A stretch of DNA of 64,000 nucleotides from Arctopsyche grandis (lineage: Eukaryota > Arthropoda > Insecta > Trichoptera > Hydropsychidae). Below are positions 36,501 to 46,821 of this stretch, piece by piece. The DNA lies in the NCBI RefSeq assembly GCF_051622035.1, contig NC_135364.1:15121501-15185500 (forward strand). The letters run 5' to 3'. Positions within the stretch are counted from its first letter, which is position 1. Each line of letters starts with the position of its first letter. The notes under the pieces are model-generated. The model was given only the letters and a program-made list of their open reading frames with translations, was not told the origin of the DNA and made no database searches. Made by a program: the position numbers and the translations under genes.

Positions 36501-37048
36501 GGAGAACCGATCAAAAAAATTACGGTTCAAGGAGATTAGCGAACGCTCCCATATACCATGATATAGTATTTTGGAAAGGAAGTGGACATAAGAGCCTCGG
36601 ATTTAGTATAGTAGGGGGAACTGACACTCCCAAAGGACAAATGGGTATATTTGTCAAGACAGTTTTCCCTTCAGGTCAAGCCGCAGATCAAGGAACAATA
36701 TTTGAAGGTTCCAGCTCGATTATTTAAACTGAAATATATGTTATATTGGCTTGTGTGAGTTTACTTTTTTACTCTTCATTTGAAGGTGATGAAATTATCA
36801 ACGTCAACGGTGTGCCGACTGAAGGTTTGAGTCATGCTGGTGCAATTGGATTATTCAAACAAATCAAGGAAGGCGAAGTGAAGTTGACTATTTCAAGAAG
36901 GTGTGCACTCGATTATACTTACATATACATATATTACATTAGATTAAATATTTATTTGCATATTATTTTTTTTTTTCATTTCAGAACACCAAGATCAAAA
37001 TCGGTAGATGTATTTCAAGGAAATTTTGTCGAGAGTAAACACACGTAG
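33521..37048 (+). CDS. Two-PDZ-domain scaffold protein, 1099 aa
   Basis: Four coding segments join in frame: 33521-33776, 33843-36707, 36786-36900 and 36985-37048. A splice acceptor (TTGTTCCAG) ends at 33465, and an in-frame TGA at 33506 precedes the ATG, so the start is well supported and a 5' non-coding exon lies further left. The first 650 residues are polar and low-complexity, rich in Ser/Asn, with basic conserved-looking stretches (GRRVGKKFDLLRR, KNPWKMGRSLSES). PDZ1 covers about 664-767 (ESLGVYLAQ, GDEIVNVNGK); PDZ2 about 991-1079 (SLGFSIVGG, GDEIINVNG). The second PDZ resembles those of PDZD2 and pro-interleukin-16. PDZ domains bind C-terminal peptides of membrane or junction proteins, so a cytoplasmic scaffold role is inferred. 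Exact orthology is not settled. The intron at 36708 is 78 bp and gives an early stop if retained. Confidence 0.85.
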
Positions 37049-38641
37049 TGTAAACGTTGAATTCTGATAAAATAGTGAAACTTTATGATCCAAAGGACAA
37101 GATGAGCCCAGAGGGTTCCTTCATCTTTCATAAATCGTACTACCTGAAATCATTGTAATTATTATTTAATAAAAACAAACTTGATATTATATAATAAATT
37201 TACTCGTTTATAAAATTCGTTTCGATTATGTTAAAATAATAATAGTCGATTAGATTTTTTTTTATTGCAAATAAATCCTGACATTTTTGACTGAATATTA
37301 CAACTTAAACATAAGAGCGTCTTACAGTTACAATATACATATTTAAATTGTAGATACGAGAACAATAGAAATTGTATAGTAGATTGTTGCTATTTATCTA
37401 AGAGCATATGAATTATATATTATGTATTATAAATATAATACTGTAATGACTATTTAACTACTGTTTAGGTCTCAACGTTAATCTAGTCAATGTATGATTA
37501 AAATGATGTATTGATTTGAATAAATTTTGTAAATAATACTTTTAATTTATAATATTACACATATGTATTAAGATCTAAAACTTTCCAACATTGTAATAAA
37601 TAAATGATTGAAACATTTGTTGGTATTTATGCTTCAATATGAATACATCCGACTATATTATGCTTTTTTCCCTTTTTTTTTTTTATTGAGATTATTATTA
37701 TAGGAAAATGATTATAAACACACACGTATACACTAATTCACTGGTAACATTATGAGATCATTATGCGGTTCCAAATTCTATTTATAATAATTAAAAATAT
37801 TGATACATACAATTATCATTATTAAACCGTAATATTTAATACAAAAAAGTATTTTATGGGCTTAATTGTAATACAATATAGCAAAATTTATATTATAATC
37901 GAAATAATGAAATATTATAATTTAAATGTGTGAATAGTCTTGTTTGTTTTAAATATAATTTAACATAACAATAATTATTGTTTCTCCTTATATGTGTGAT
38001 CGAATATGAAAGAAACATTACATATCCAGTTTCAAAAGAGTTAGAATGTACATATTATAAGAATTTGAAGACATATATTTATTGTATTGTAAATATAACA
38101 AATATTGGTAAGTATAACAAATATTGGGTTAAATAAGACATTTTGACGAGCAACTCAAATTAGTATTCCTCGATAAATGAAATATAGCAACAAAATAGTA
38201 GAGAAGTTTTTGTATGTTTCAAGTATACATACATGTAAGTGTAAGTGTATATTTTTATTTCAACAATAAAGGACCAATTCCAAAACACGATGTATATATT
38301 TTAGTTAGCTATATAAGAAATGCGAAAAATGATATTCGAATTTGAATTCAACACTTTAAGATATATGTATAAATTTTGTGTGAAATGACTATTAGTTCAT
38401 CATAGATTAGGTTTGGTAAAGTTTGGGTTCAAGAATCAACAGCCAAATATAAATGATACTGTCATTCTAATTCAAAATATGGTAATATTTGTTTAAGAAC
38501 ATATGTTCTCATGAAAATAAATATACACAATAATTAAATTAGTGTAAAAATAATAAAAAGGATATAAATAAAAATAACAAAAAATACAGATCAACAAAAA
38601 CTTTATTTAAAATAAATTAAATCATACTATTTGGCGTAAAC
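37049..38641. other. Convergent 3' regions of the PDZ and CRELD genes
   Basis: The PDZ transcript can end at AATAAA sites near 37167, 37603 or 38265. On the minus strand CRELD has AAATAAA at about 38602, only some 35 bp past its stop. The 1.6 kb between holds no other gene. Confidence 0.5.
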
Positions 38642-39775
38642 TTAGGTAGCTCTTTCTAGCAATTTGGCTAAATCAAGATTACTAGTATCGATCATAGAAT
38701 CCGATCCGAGCGTCTCATTAGCGAGCATATACTCTGATACAGAGATATATAGAGCCACCATCAGACCGAGCGTACCGGCGACAATAGTGGACTTTTGAAA
38801 TATGATACAAATGGTAACACACAACCCGAAATACGTCAAATAGCGGGCTGTCGTTATCTTCTTGGACATCATAACGTTACTAGAGTCCACGCACATATTG
38901 TCAGAAAACATGTAACCAGTGGCGCAATTGTTGCACATATCCGGACCGTCCCCGGAACATCCATCGCACGATCTATCGCAAGAAAGACACCTATAAGATC
39001 CATCACTGTTGACGCAAAATGTATTTCTAGGGCACGGCTTTTCGAAACATTCGTTAGCATCGACACAACCATGGTCAGGATCAGGTATCCAACCTTCGTT
39101 ACAAGAGATACAGTCTTTTAAGGCACCACTCGTACAACCACCTTTACAAGCCGAATGACAAGGAGAGCATAGGACCTTCTTATCATCTTTGTACGATTCA
39201 TAGAAACCATCAGCGCATACGGAGCATAACGGTCCATCGTAACCGATGTCACATAAACATTCACCGTTACCTTTGCGGGTTCCATCTCCCTTACACTTTC
39301 CATTGCTAGAGCAAGGTTTGTCAGGATATCCCGGACAAGCTGCACAGTTCTGTCCAAAGTGATGTATAGGACAACAGTGTGCCAGTTGATCGATGCATAA
39401 GTATTCAAATAAGTCATCTTTTTCCGGGTCAGAATTGAACCACCACTGTTCCAAATGGTGCTCGGCTGTTTCGGCTAAGGCGTGGCAACGATCCTTTTGA
39501 TCTTTTAGATCGCTGCAGAGATGTTCTTGGATCTCTACGAGTCTCACTTCACTTCTAGAATATGAGCGGAGTTTTTGCTCTTCCCAGGCGGCGTCTCCAC
39601 CTTCGAACTTGCCGCGGGCCGTTCGCTGCATTCCAGCTTTGAAAGAGCTGACCAGTTGACGACAAGAGTAGCAGATGCCTAGTTCTTTTGAGCCCCCAGA
39701 GATGGGGGGCATCGGGGGCGGAGGCACCTGCGCCAAGGCGGCCGCCAGCATCACAGCCAGCACTAGCGGCCGCAT
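38642..39775 (-). CDS. CRELD: CRELD: cysteine-rich protein with EGF-like domains
   Basis: One exon, 377 aa from the ATG at 39775. An upstream in-frame ATG at 39850 would add 25 residues, but the inner start gives a clean signal peptide (MRPLVLAVMLAAALA), so I prefer it. After a proline-rich linker come the N-terminal cysteine region (CYSCRQLV, ..HLCSDL), a CRELD/WE-type segment, furin-like cysteine repeats, and a calcium-binding EGF domain (DANECFEKPCPRNTFC). Two hydrophobic segments near the C-terminus (LTYFGLCVTICIIF, IVAGTLGLMVALYI) make it the membrane-anchored CRELD1 type. Family members reside in the ER and act in protein folding and secretion (vertebrate CRELD1 in heart development). 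Single-exon coding is unusual next to its neighbours. Tail-to-tail with the PDZ gene. Confidence 0.93.
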   Translation of the reverse strand: MRPLVLAVMLAAALAQVPPPPMPPISGGSKELGICYSCRQLVSSFKAGMQRTARGKFEGGDAAWEEQKLRSYSRSEVRLVEIQEHLCSDLKDQKDRCHALAETAEHHLEQWWFNSDPEKDDLFEYLCIDQLAHCCPIHHFGQNCAACPGYPDKPCSSNGKCKGDGTRKGNGECLCDIGYDGPLCSVCADGFYESYKDDKKVLCSPCHSACKGGCTSGALKDCISCNEGWIPDPDHGCVDANECFEKPCPRNTFCVNSDGSYRCLSCDRSCDGCSGDGPDMCNNCATGYMFSDNMCVDSSNVMMSKKITTARYLTYFGLCVTICIIFQKSTIVAGTLGLMVALYISVSEYMLANETLGSDSMIDTSNLDLAKLLERAT

Positions 39776-41949
39776 GGCTTTCAATAATGTCTCGGTAGAT
39801 CTACTTATTTGGCGCTGACGTGCGCCAATGATAAGATGCTGTGACACCATCTAATGAAAAACACGTGGACACATATGATTGAACAATTTTTCATTGATAA
39901 GGAAAAGTTGGCGGTAAATACGCCGATTTTAAACAGTATTCAAACCTAAGTCGTGGTATCCTGTTAATTTGCTTTTCACAGGTGTAGTTTTCAATTAGAG
40001 TGTAAAACTAACCCAGATTAAGCGAATTGACAGTTTATTGTCGGCATCTGAAGTAGTCCTTTCAAGTCCTGTCAAATTGATCGTTGACATCCGACCATTA
40101 TCCTCAACAATGTACATAGGTCGTAAAAATATAAATATATAAAAAAAATTTATTATACAATAAATTTATTATTATTTTAGTATGTATTTCGATATATAAA
40201 TTGAGATTAAGTCTATAATTTGTGTATTCCACATTAATTTATATTGTACATACTTTTTGACTAGATAGTAGATTTTAAAAATAAAAAAAAGCTTGTAAAA
40301 ATGGAAATCCAGTGAGATTCGTGAGAATCTATGTGCATTATAATTTATATTATAATAAAGTTACTATTTAATAGTTGCTAACAAAAAATAATATATGATT
40401 TTTAGTTCACAAACCAATAATTATAATTTGATATTTCCCCTAGTAACAATATGAATTCAATTTGATTAAAATCACATGTTGCAATTTCGTAAATTTTGTT
40501 TGGTTGAGTCAAATCACTCATAATGAAACATTAAGGTTAAGTTTGAAACATTCTGAGCTTGATTAATTTTGTTTTTTTCTAGAAATACTATATATTCAAA
40601 TATTTTTGAATATATAGTATCTGGTGAGTATATAAGTGAATAACAAATCGCCACCACTTGATAAAAATTTCATTATTTTAATATGTCATTTTTTAGACAA
40701 TCTATGTTTCCTTAAGATATTATCGTTCAGCATCAAAATTCTCATCCCAACACTATCTTCAATATTATCATAATATATATCTATTAATTCATCGAATCAA
40801 GATTGCTATTTCATTATTTAACAAAAGAGAGCCGTCGAAATGAAAATGTTGATTCTAAATGTATTTCAATCGAAGTGTCAATTAAAATTAACCAAAATTT
40901 TCGATTTATCTGTCAAACCGATTAAAAAATACGACATTATTTTAATAAAAGCGTTTTGGGCGATCTAGTAATAAGAATTACCAACAATATGTTGACCAAT
41001 AATTAAAACAGCTCCAATTACTATAAACTAGGAGTAGGCCGTAATATATCGTGTTAGGAGTGTGGTTTGACAGCGCGGGTGTGGCGCTGCCGAAGTCAGC
41101 CCCGCCACAGCCCGCAGCCCGTTCGTCCTGGCTTCTCGGCGCTCCGGTGCGCCCCCTCACTCAACATTATCGTCATTTACCCCCCAGAACCCTCGGGAAC
41201 GCCCTGAGACGAAAACACCCCCGACTCATGTCGACGTATCAGCTTTACCCCCACCCCCGACCGCGATATCGAAGCGCGCCAAACTCGCTTACGTTTCAAA
41301 CAGAATGATAATAATGAATTCAAATATTATCCGATCGTTAACATTATTCGATCATTTGTTTGCTCGCACCGGCGAAAGCGTTGGATTGAGCGTCGCGTTT
41401 TTTAACAGTTGGTATGATGATAGTCAGCTGATCGTAAACAAGCCTGTTGGGGCTGGCAAGTTGCGGCAGTTGCGTCCCGTCGCTCGGTCTGTGCACACGT
41501 GCGATAGATCGCTCCCTTATTCCAATTAGAATAGTGACGTCATATTTTCTGTACTGGAATTTGAGAGTAAGATTGTTTTTAATAAGATTATCTTAGTTAA
41601 GCGGTAGTACGCTATTGGTATGTTTTTCTTTTACTAGTGCATACTTTAAACAGACAATGTATTCATAATATAATAGGTGAGCGCCAAAGAATAACTTTTA
41701 AATTTACTATTTAGGAATTGTTCCTTTTGGGGAAACCCACCTCCAGCTCAGAAAAACTGGTTAAAAGCAACGATTTTTATTTAAGATGCAAATGAAACAA
41801 AATACTGAGTTATCAAAATTCTGTCACATATACACAAACACATATTTTGTATAACAAATATGCTTGAAATTGCTTTTTCATGTTTTTATTTTTTGCTTAG
41901 CAATTTATTTTTTTACAAACGGTACTGCTGTCCTCATCATTTTTTACTA
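39776..41949. other. CRELD-TADA3 spacer with a GC-rich block
   Basis: Divergent intergenic region. The stretch 41060-41300 is clearly GC-rich (CGCGGGTGTGGCGCTGCCG, then CCCCCACCCCCGACCGCG), fits a promoter or first non-coding exon of TADA3, and has opposing short open frames that I do not call. A 36-bp AT hairpin with 16-bp arms is at 40585-40620. The rest is AT-rich. Confidence 0.45.
40585..40620. repeat. 36-bp AT-rich hairpin
   Basis: ATACTATATATTCAAA and its exact inverse around a 4-bp centre. Confidence 0.7.
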
Positions 41950-42793
41950 CAGTAGAACCTCGATTATCTGGATTGTTGAAAAAAAAACGCATATTTTACG
42001 ATTTTGCTGGTCTGAAATGTATACCATAAAAATTAGAAAATAAGACTGAGAAATGACTCAGTTGTCTTCAAAATTCAATACTCAAAGGACGTTTATTTCT
42101 TGAAAATTTAATCGCGATTTAAATATTTATTTTTAATATTACCAATATGGAAAAGAAAAGTATTATCATTAAAAGACATATTAGATATAATCATTGTGGG
42201 AAAGTCAACGATCTCATATGTATAAAAAAATTATGAAATTTGCTGATTCTTTAATGTCCGAGGATGGAAGCTCAGAGCGAAAGGTTATGAAAAAATCGGG
42301 ATATGAAGTCGAAGAGTCTGTTTTTATGTGGTTCATTCAAAGTCATTTGGTCTGGACAGTCAATATCTGGTTCATTATTGTATGAAAAGTATTCGCGATT
42401 TGGCAGCTTCAAAAAGAACAGCTAACTTTAAGCAAAGATCCATAATTGGATTTCTTAACAAAGAATAATTTATTATTGATCTGCATGTTATTATTAGAGA
42501 CCGGAATCTGAAGGGGCTGTTTATTGTTCAAAGATTGTAAATGCATTGTTAAAGGTTTGCCGAACCTTTTTTACAAAGGATTTACAACAATGGAACAATA
42601 GGCGGCACGTTTCTGACCCCTTCAGATTCCGACCTCTAGTTATTATATATGTATATGTAAATGTAGGCGCAAAATTATTCATACTGAATATACACATCTT
42701 TCCCTGTCAATTGTGATTTGTTTCGATTATCCCGATTTTTCTTTGTCTGGACTACCTTCATCCCCAATTAGTCCGGATAATCGAGGTTCTACT
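41950..42793 (+). mobile_element. Tigger/pogo DNA transposon relic
   Basis: Terminal inverted repeats CAGTAGAACCTCGATTATC(T/C)GGA at both ends, flanked by TA on each side (41948-41949, 42794-42795): the ends and TA target of pogo/Tigger elements of the Tc1-mariner superfamily. Inside, 42194-42385 reads RKVMKKSGYEVEESVFMWFI, a decayed copy of the CENP-B-like DNA-binding region of Tigger transposases. The catalytic domain is gone. A hAT MITE is inserted at 42495. The element lies 65 bp upstream of the TADA3 ATG, close to the splice acceptor before it. Confidence 0.85.
42495..42638. mobile_element. 144-bp hAT MITE nested in the Tigger relic
   Basis: Inverted ends TAGAG(A/G)(C/T)CGGAATCTGAAGGGG with a perfect 8-bp duplication GTTATTAT on both sides (42487-42494, 42639-42646). 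No coding capacity. Younger than its host element. Confidence 0.85.
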
Positions 42794-42858
42794 GTACTTT
42801 TTAATTTTAATTAAAATTATTTAATTTTCCTTTCCAGATTAAATTAATCGGAAGCAAG

Positions 42859-44265
42859 ATGTTGGGGAAACGGATAAGTCAGAGTAGCAAAGGGCGTATC
42901 GTCAATAAGGGTCACGAAGGTGGGAAGCCGTCCAGTCCTGGTATGTCTGCTTATACAAAGCCCGTGAAAATGCAGCCAGCACCCGTCGTAAACAAATTCA
43001 GAGAGACTCCCACTATCCCGTACATAAAACTGCAAGATACAGCCACAACATTGCCAAAGTACATGACGATACTGTCCAGATCAACCGAAGAAGGTATAGG
43101 GATGGATGAATTGGACTTTCTCCAGAACGAATTAGAGAATTTATTATGTACAGCAGCGCTCAGGACTAGGGTTTTCCAAAGCGAAATAGAAAATATAGAC
43201 GTTAACGAATCTAAAAGAGAGAAAAAAGGCAAAGCTGCCGGTAAACAGTTACAATATCCTGGTAAAAGAAAATACCAGGATGAAAAATCGGCAAAACCCA
43301 AAGAAAGCTCCAAGTCTTCAGCAACGCAGCCCAAACTTACCAAATTTAAAAATTTCACCCCTATTATCACTCCAGTACCTTCGCAGGGATCGTTCTCCCA
43401 TGATAACATCCTCATGTCCGACAATACGGTTAAATTAGAGATGCCTTCATTCGCATCACTGCCTAAAAATAATACTCCATATAAATTTTGGACATCGGTT
43501 GAACCCTATTGTGGACCGATTACAGGAGATGACATTAAATATGCCGAAACTCTTCTAGCTACTAGTAACAATATGCCACCACCGACAATTCCACCACTCG
43601 GCAAACACTATTCTGAAGTGTGGGCGGACGAACACTTATCTGATGATCAGTTGGCTTCAAACCCATACAAACACAAAAGCTCTGGGATTTCATCCGACGC
43701 ATCACTGATCAGAAAAAAGGGCGAAAAGACTGTAGATTGTGGTGTCACGGGACCGTTGACGCAACGACTAGTTTCTGCACTGATGGAAGACAACTCTATT
43801 CAATTTGAAAGTCCCGACACCAAAGTTAAACAATCGTTGAACAAGTCTAACAATTTTAGGAATTCCATTGCATTAGAAAGATGTCTTCGAAAGGAATTGA
43901 TTGAGCAAGGTATTTTGGATCCGGAAGACTTGCCACCGTTGACCAATCCTGCCGATGACGAAATACTAACCGACATCAAGAAATGTTTAGCCGAATTAGC
44001 TATTTTAAAGAAGACCAATGTTAAAAATTTAAGAAACTTGCTCTCGATGTGCAAACAGGAGATGGTTAGAAATAATTTAAAGAAGCAACTTGAACAAGTA
44101 GACGCTGAGTGTACAGAAATATACAAAAAACATTTGTTGGCTAAACAGAAAAAGAGGCCGTTGACTAAAAAAGAAAAAGAAGACGCGTGGAGAGCTATCA
44201 ATGAACAGATAAGACTCAACAATGAAATAAACGAATTGCCTATAACGGGTCCCAATTCCGGTTGA
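42859..44265 (+). CDS. TADA3: TADA3 (ADA3), SAGA/ATAC acetyltransferase adaptor
   Basis: A single coding exon of 468 codons, preceded by a splice acceptor (TTTCCAG at about 42837), so at least one upstream non-coding exon exists. The N-terminus has the Ada3 signature region with IPYIKLQDTATTLPKYM and ELDFLQNELENLL; the C-terminal third carries the Ada3 domain (GPLTQRLVSALMEDN, LRKELIEQGILDPEDLPP, EMVRNNLKKQLEQVDAE). ADA3 links the acetyltransferase Gcn5 and ADA2 to the SAGA and ATAC co-activators in the nucleus. Length is near that of other animal ADA3 proteins (about 430-560 aa). The middle is Lys/Ser-rich and probably disordered. A possible polyadenylation signal lies near 45770. Confidence 0.95.
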   Translation: MLGKRISQSSKGRIVNKGHEGGKPSSPGMSAYTKPVKMQPAPVVNKFRETPTIPYIKLQDTATTLPKYMTILSRSTEEGIGMDELDFLQNELENLLCTAALRTRVFQSEIENIDVNESKREKKGKAAGKQLQYPGKRKYQDEKSAKPKESSKSSATQPKLTKFKNFTPIITPVPSQGSFSHDNILMSDNTVKLEMPSFASLPKNNTPYKFWTSVEPYCGPITGDDIKYAETLLATSNNMPPPTIPPLGKHYSEVWADEHLSDDQLASNPYKHKSSGISSDASLIRKKGEKTVDCGVTGPLTQRLVSALMEDNSIQFESPDTKVKQSLNKSNNFRNSIALERCLRKELIEQGILDPEDLPPLTNPADDEILTDIKKCLAELAILKKTNVKNLRNLLSMCKQEMVRNNLKKQLEQVDAECTEIYKKHLLAKQKKRPLTKKEKEDAWRAINEQIRLNNEINELPITGPNSG

Positions 44266-45899
44266 ACGCTTTTTCACATTTTAACCTGACAAAATACTTT
44301 ATATTTATTACAATAGTTTTATATATATATATTAAATATATATATATGTATATTGTATTTAACACAGAGTGATAGTTACACTAGTGTTAAATGTCGAGTG
44401 CACACACGCATATGAATTGATTTAAGATGTGTAGCACTCTTTACCTCTGCTCGGTATCGTAATTTTTGTAAGACATGCCATTCCCTGTTTTATATTAGTA
44501 CTGAATTAATTTCTTTTTACACATTTTTCATTTTAATAATAATCAAATTTATAGTGTGGTAATTCCAAATTGAAACCAAATTTTAATGTGGTACTTTGGT
44601 ATATATTTTGTTGTATTATATCGTTTGATGTGTGATATTCAATGATGTTTATTGTAAATCAACTTTGTATTTCCCAATTTACAATATTCTTCAATGATCC
44701 TCACTTTGTATATATTTACATATGTAGTCATAATGATTTATCAAACAAATTTATAATATTTCTTAAAATGTTATTAGACTTATGCATGTATAGTCAGCGA
44801 CCCAACTAACATATGACAACATATTCTCCAGTAATCGTTTTTTTTTTTTATTAAATTCCATTTGTTGAAATTTAAATTTTACTATAGTCTATAAATGATA
44901 TTTGTATATGGAAAACAAATTCTAGACATAAAATAATCAATTTGCGAATCAAATCAATTTTAAAAGGTTGCTGACCATCGATAAAAGATTATATATATAC
45001 TTGAAAATTTAAATTATGTACAATATTCTGTTTACATTGAGACTGCATGTAATCAATTTATTATCCATATTTTTAATTACGTTTCAATGTATTCAATATC
45101 AAAGGTGCCTTTTAACAAAAAATAAATATTGAAATCATAATCGATTTACATATAATTTGCATACATACTTAAATTAATAGTCATAATTTTGACTACTCCT
45201 ATTTTGAACTGTTATCTTTTATAGATGTTTTTTCCTATTCATTATCAATTGTCTTAATTTTGAGCCATATACAGCACAGGAAATTTATATTTTATCTTTA
45301 AATGTAGCATTTGTGGTATTGAAGCATCCCATTTTAAATGTTTTAATAGAGTTATCGTTTGTATACATATTGTATATATAATTAAATGGTTTATTTAATT
45401 TGGTGATGTGCATTGTACGTATACGTATTGTGATTTAGTTTTGAATCTATTGTTATCAAAATTTAATGTAATGTAAAAATACGCAAAAATTTGCGTACTA
45501 ACTTTTTTTTTAGTGTATACCAATCATATATGTATGTACATTCTTCAAAGATTCCATTATAATATGATATATGTACATATATATTTGTTTATATGTATAT
45601 CTTATTTTATACGTTCAATGAGCTATCACAAAATAGACGTCGGAATAGTGACACGCTTAGTGTAATTATGGGAATTATAATTATAAATTTTGATTTTAAT
45701 CAAATGGAATACCTGTAGAAATTAGGATGTCTATAACATTATGAAATGTTTGTTTGGTTGTTATTATAAAATAAAGATTGTATACCTTTAAATTTCTTTT
45801 AATGTTTCCCTTTTGAAATTTCAATGAAATCCTGACGTCCCTGTATCACCATATGTTTTAGTTTTCTAATTTGGAAACAAGTCCAATAGACTAATAAAA
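44266..45899. other. 3' region of TADA3 and spacer
   Basis: AT-rich with no open frames; an AATAAAG near 45770 is the best polyadenylation signal, which would give a long 3'UTR of about 1.5 kb. Shorter ends are possible. No other gene seen. Confidence 0.4.
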
Positions 45900-46708
45900 C
45901 CAGCAGAATTGACTAGTGGCTAGCATATAATGCTTTAAACAGAGTGGTCACGGGTACAAATCCCATTGGTTTCTGTTGGCCAGACCTTGGATTTATAACT
46001 CCAGGTCGATCGTTTCCTATCAGAGTTTACCAATTTATTTGATTTTCATTGAAACGGTTACAGCAAATTGGCAACCTTATTCATTTTCTCGCAAATCTCG
46101 AATTTTCAGCAATCTTGAATTTCGCCAAATTGTATAGAATGCTGCAAATTTTAAAATTTGACCATAGATGTCTCTGTGGGTGTTAAATGATATGTATTTA
46201 CTTTGTATAATACTTGTATCACATGTGCAATGTTTCTGGCCAGGAAGGCGCATTGGGTTTACCTGTGAGGTCTTCCTGGTCGGTCTCCGTGACGGGCCGG
46301 AAAACGCAAATACCGGAAGGCAAAGATCGAAAATCGAAAGATCAAAAAAAAAGGGTGCATGGTAAACGGTACATACTCACTTAATTTGCACGAGCAGGAT
46401 ACAACAGGAACAAGAGAAACAGGCTTTTCCTCCCGTATTCTGCGCGCGCACATTAATTTCTCCCGTATTAATGTGCGCGCGCAGAATACGGGAGGAAAAG
46501 CCTGTTCCTCTTGTTCCTGTTGTATCCTGCTCGTGCAAATTAAGTGAGTATGTACCGTTTACCATGCACCCTTTTTTTTGATCTTTCGACTTAAGATCTT
46601 TCGATTTTCGATCTTTGCCTTCCGATATTTGCGTTTTCCGGCATTTCACATTCCGGCCCGTGAGGTAGACCCCTTCCTGGTATAGATTAAAAATAAATAA
46701 ATAAAACT
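45900..46708 (+). mobile_element. tRNA-derived SINE, copy C, with an inserted palindrome
   Basis: Head CCAGCAGAATTGACTAGTGG and B box GTCACGGGTACAAATCCC, then the family body (ACTCCAGGTCGATCGTTTCC, CATAGATGTCTCTGTGGG) to about 46230; the tail resumes after the palindromic element as ATAGATTAAAAATAAATAAA. The SINE ends about 110 bp before the PIF1 ATG. Confidence 0.8.
46281..46673. mobile_element. Palindromic hairpin MITE, copy X2 (393 bp)
   Basis: Sister of X1 at 23128-23510: ends CGGTCTCCGTGACGGG and, inverted, GGGGTCTACCTCACGGG, near-perfect inverse arms of about 185 nt and a centre rich in TGCGCGCGCA around 46440-46490. The flanking 8-bp duplication TTCCTGGT is perfect (46273-46280, 46674-46681). 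No genuine gene inside. It stands 150 bp upstream of PIF1. Confidence 0.85.
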
Positions 46709-46821
46709 TTTTTCATCATCGCAATCGTTAACAATTTTGGATAAGTTGAGAAATAAAGCAATAAAAATAAAAAAGGGAAATAGATTGACAAGTCAATATT
46801 AGATAATGGTCGTATAATATT

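Noticed and set aside
39776-39850. Longer CRELD start at 39850
   Set aside because: It would put 25 charged residues before the signal peptide; the ATG at 39775 starts directly with it.
41051-41308. Open frame of 85 codons in the GC-rich block between CRELD and TADA3
   Set aside because: A frame of similar kind is open on the other strand, composition is promoter-like and the translation shows no domain.
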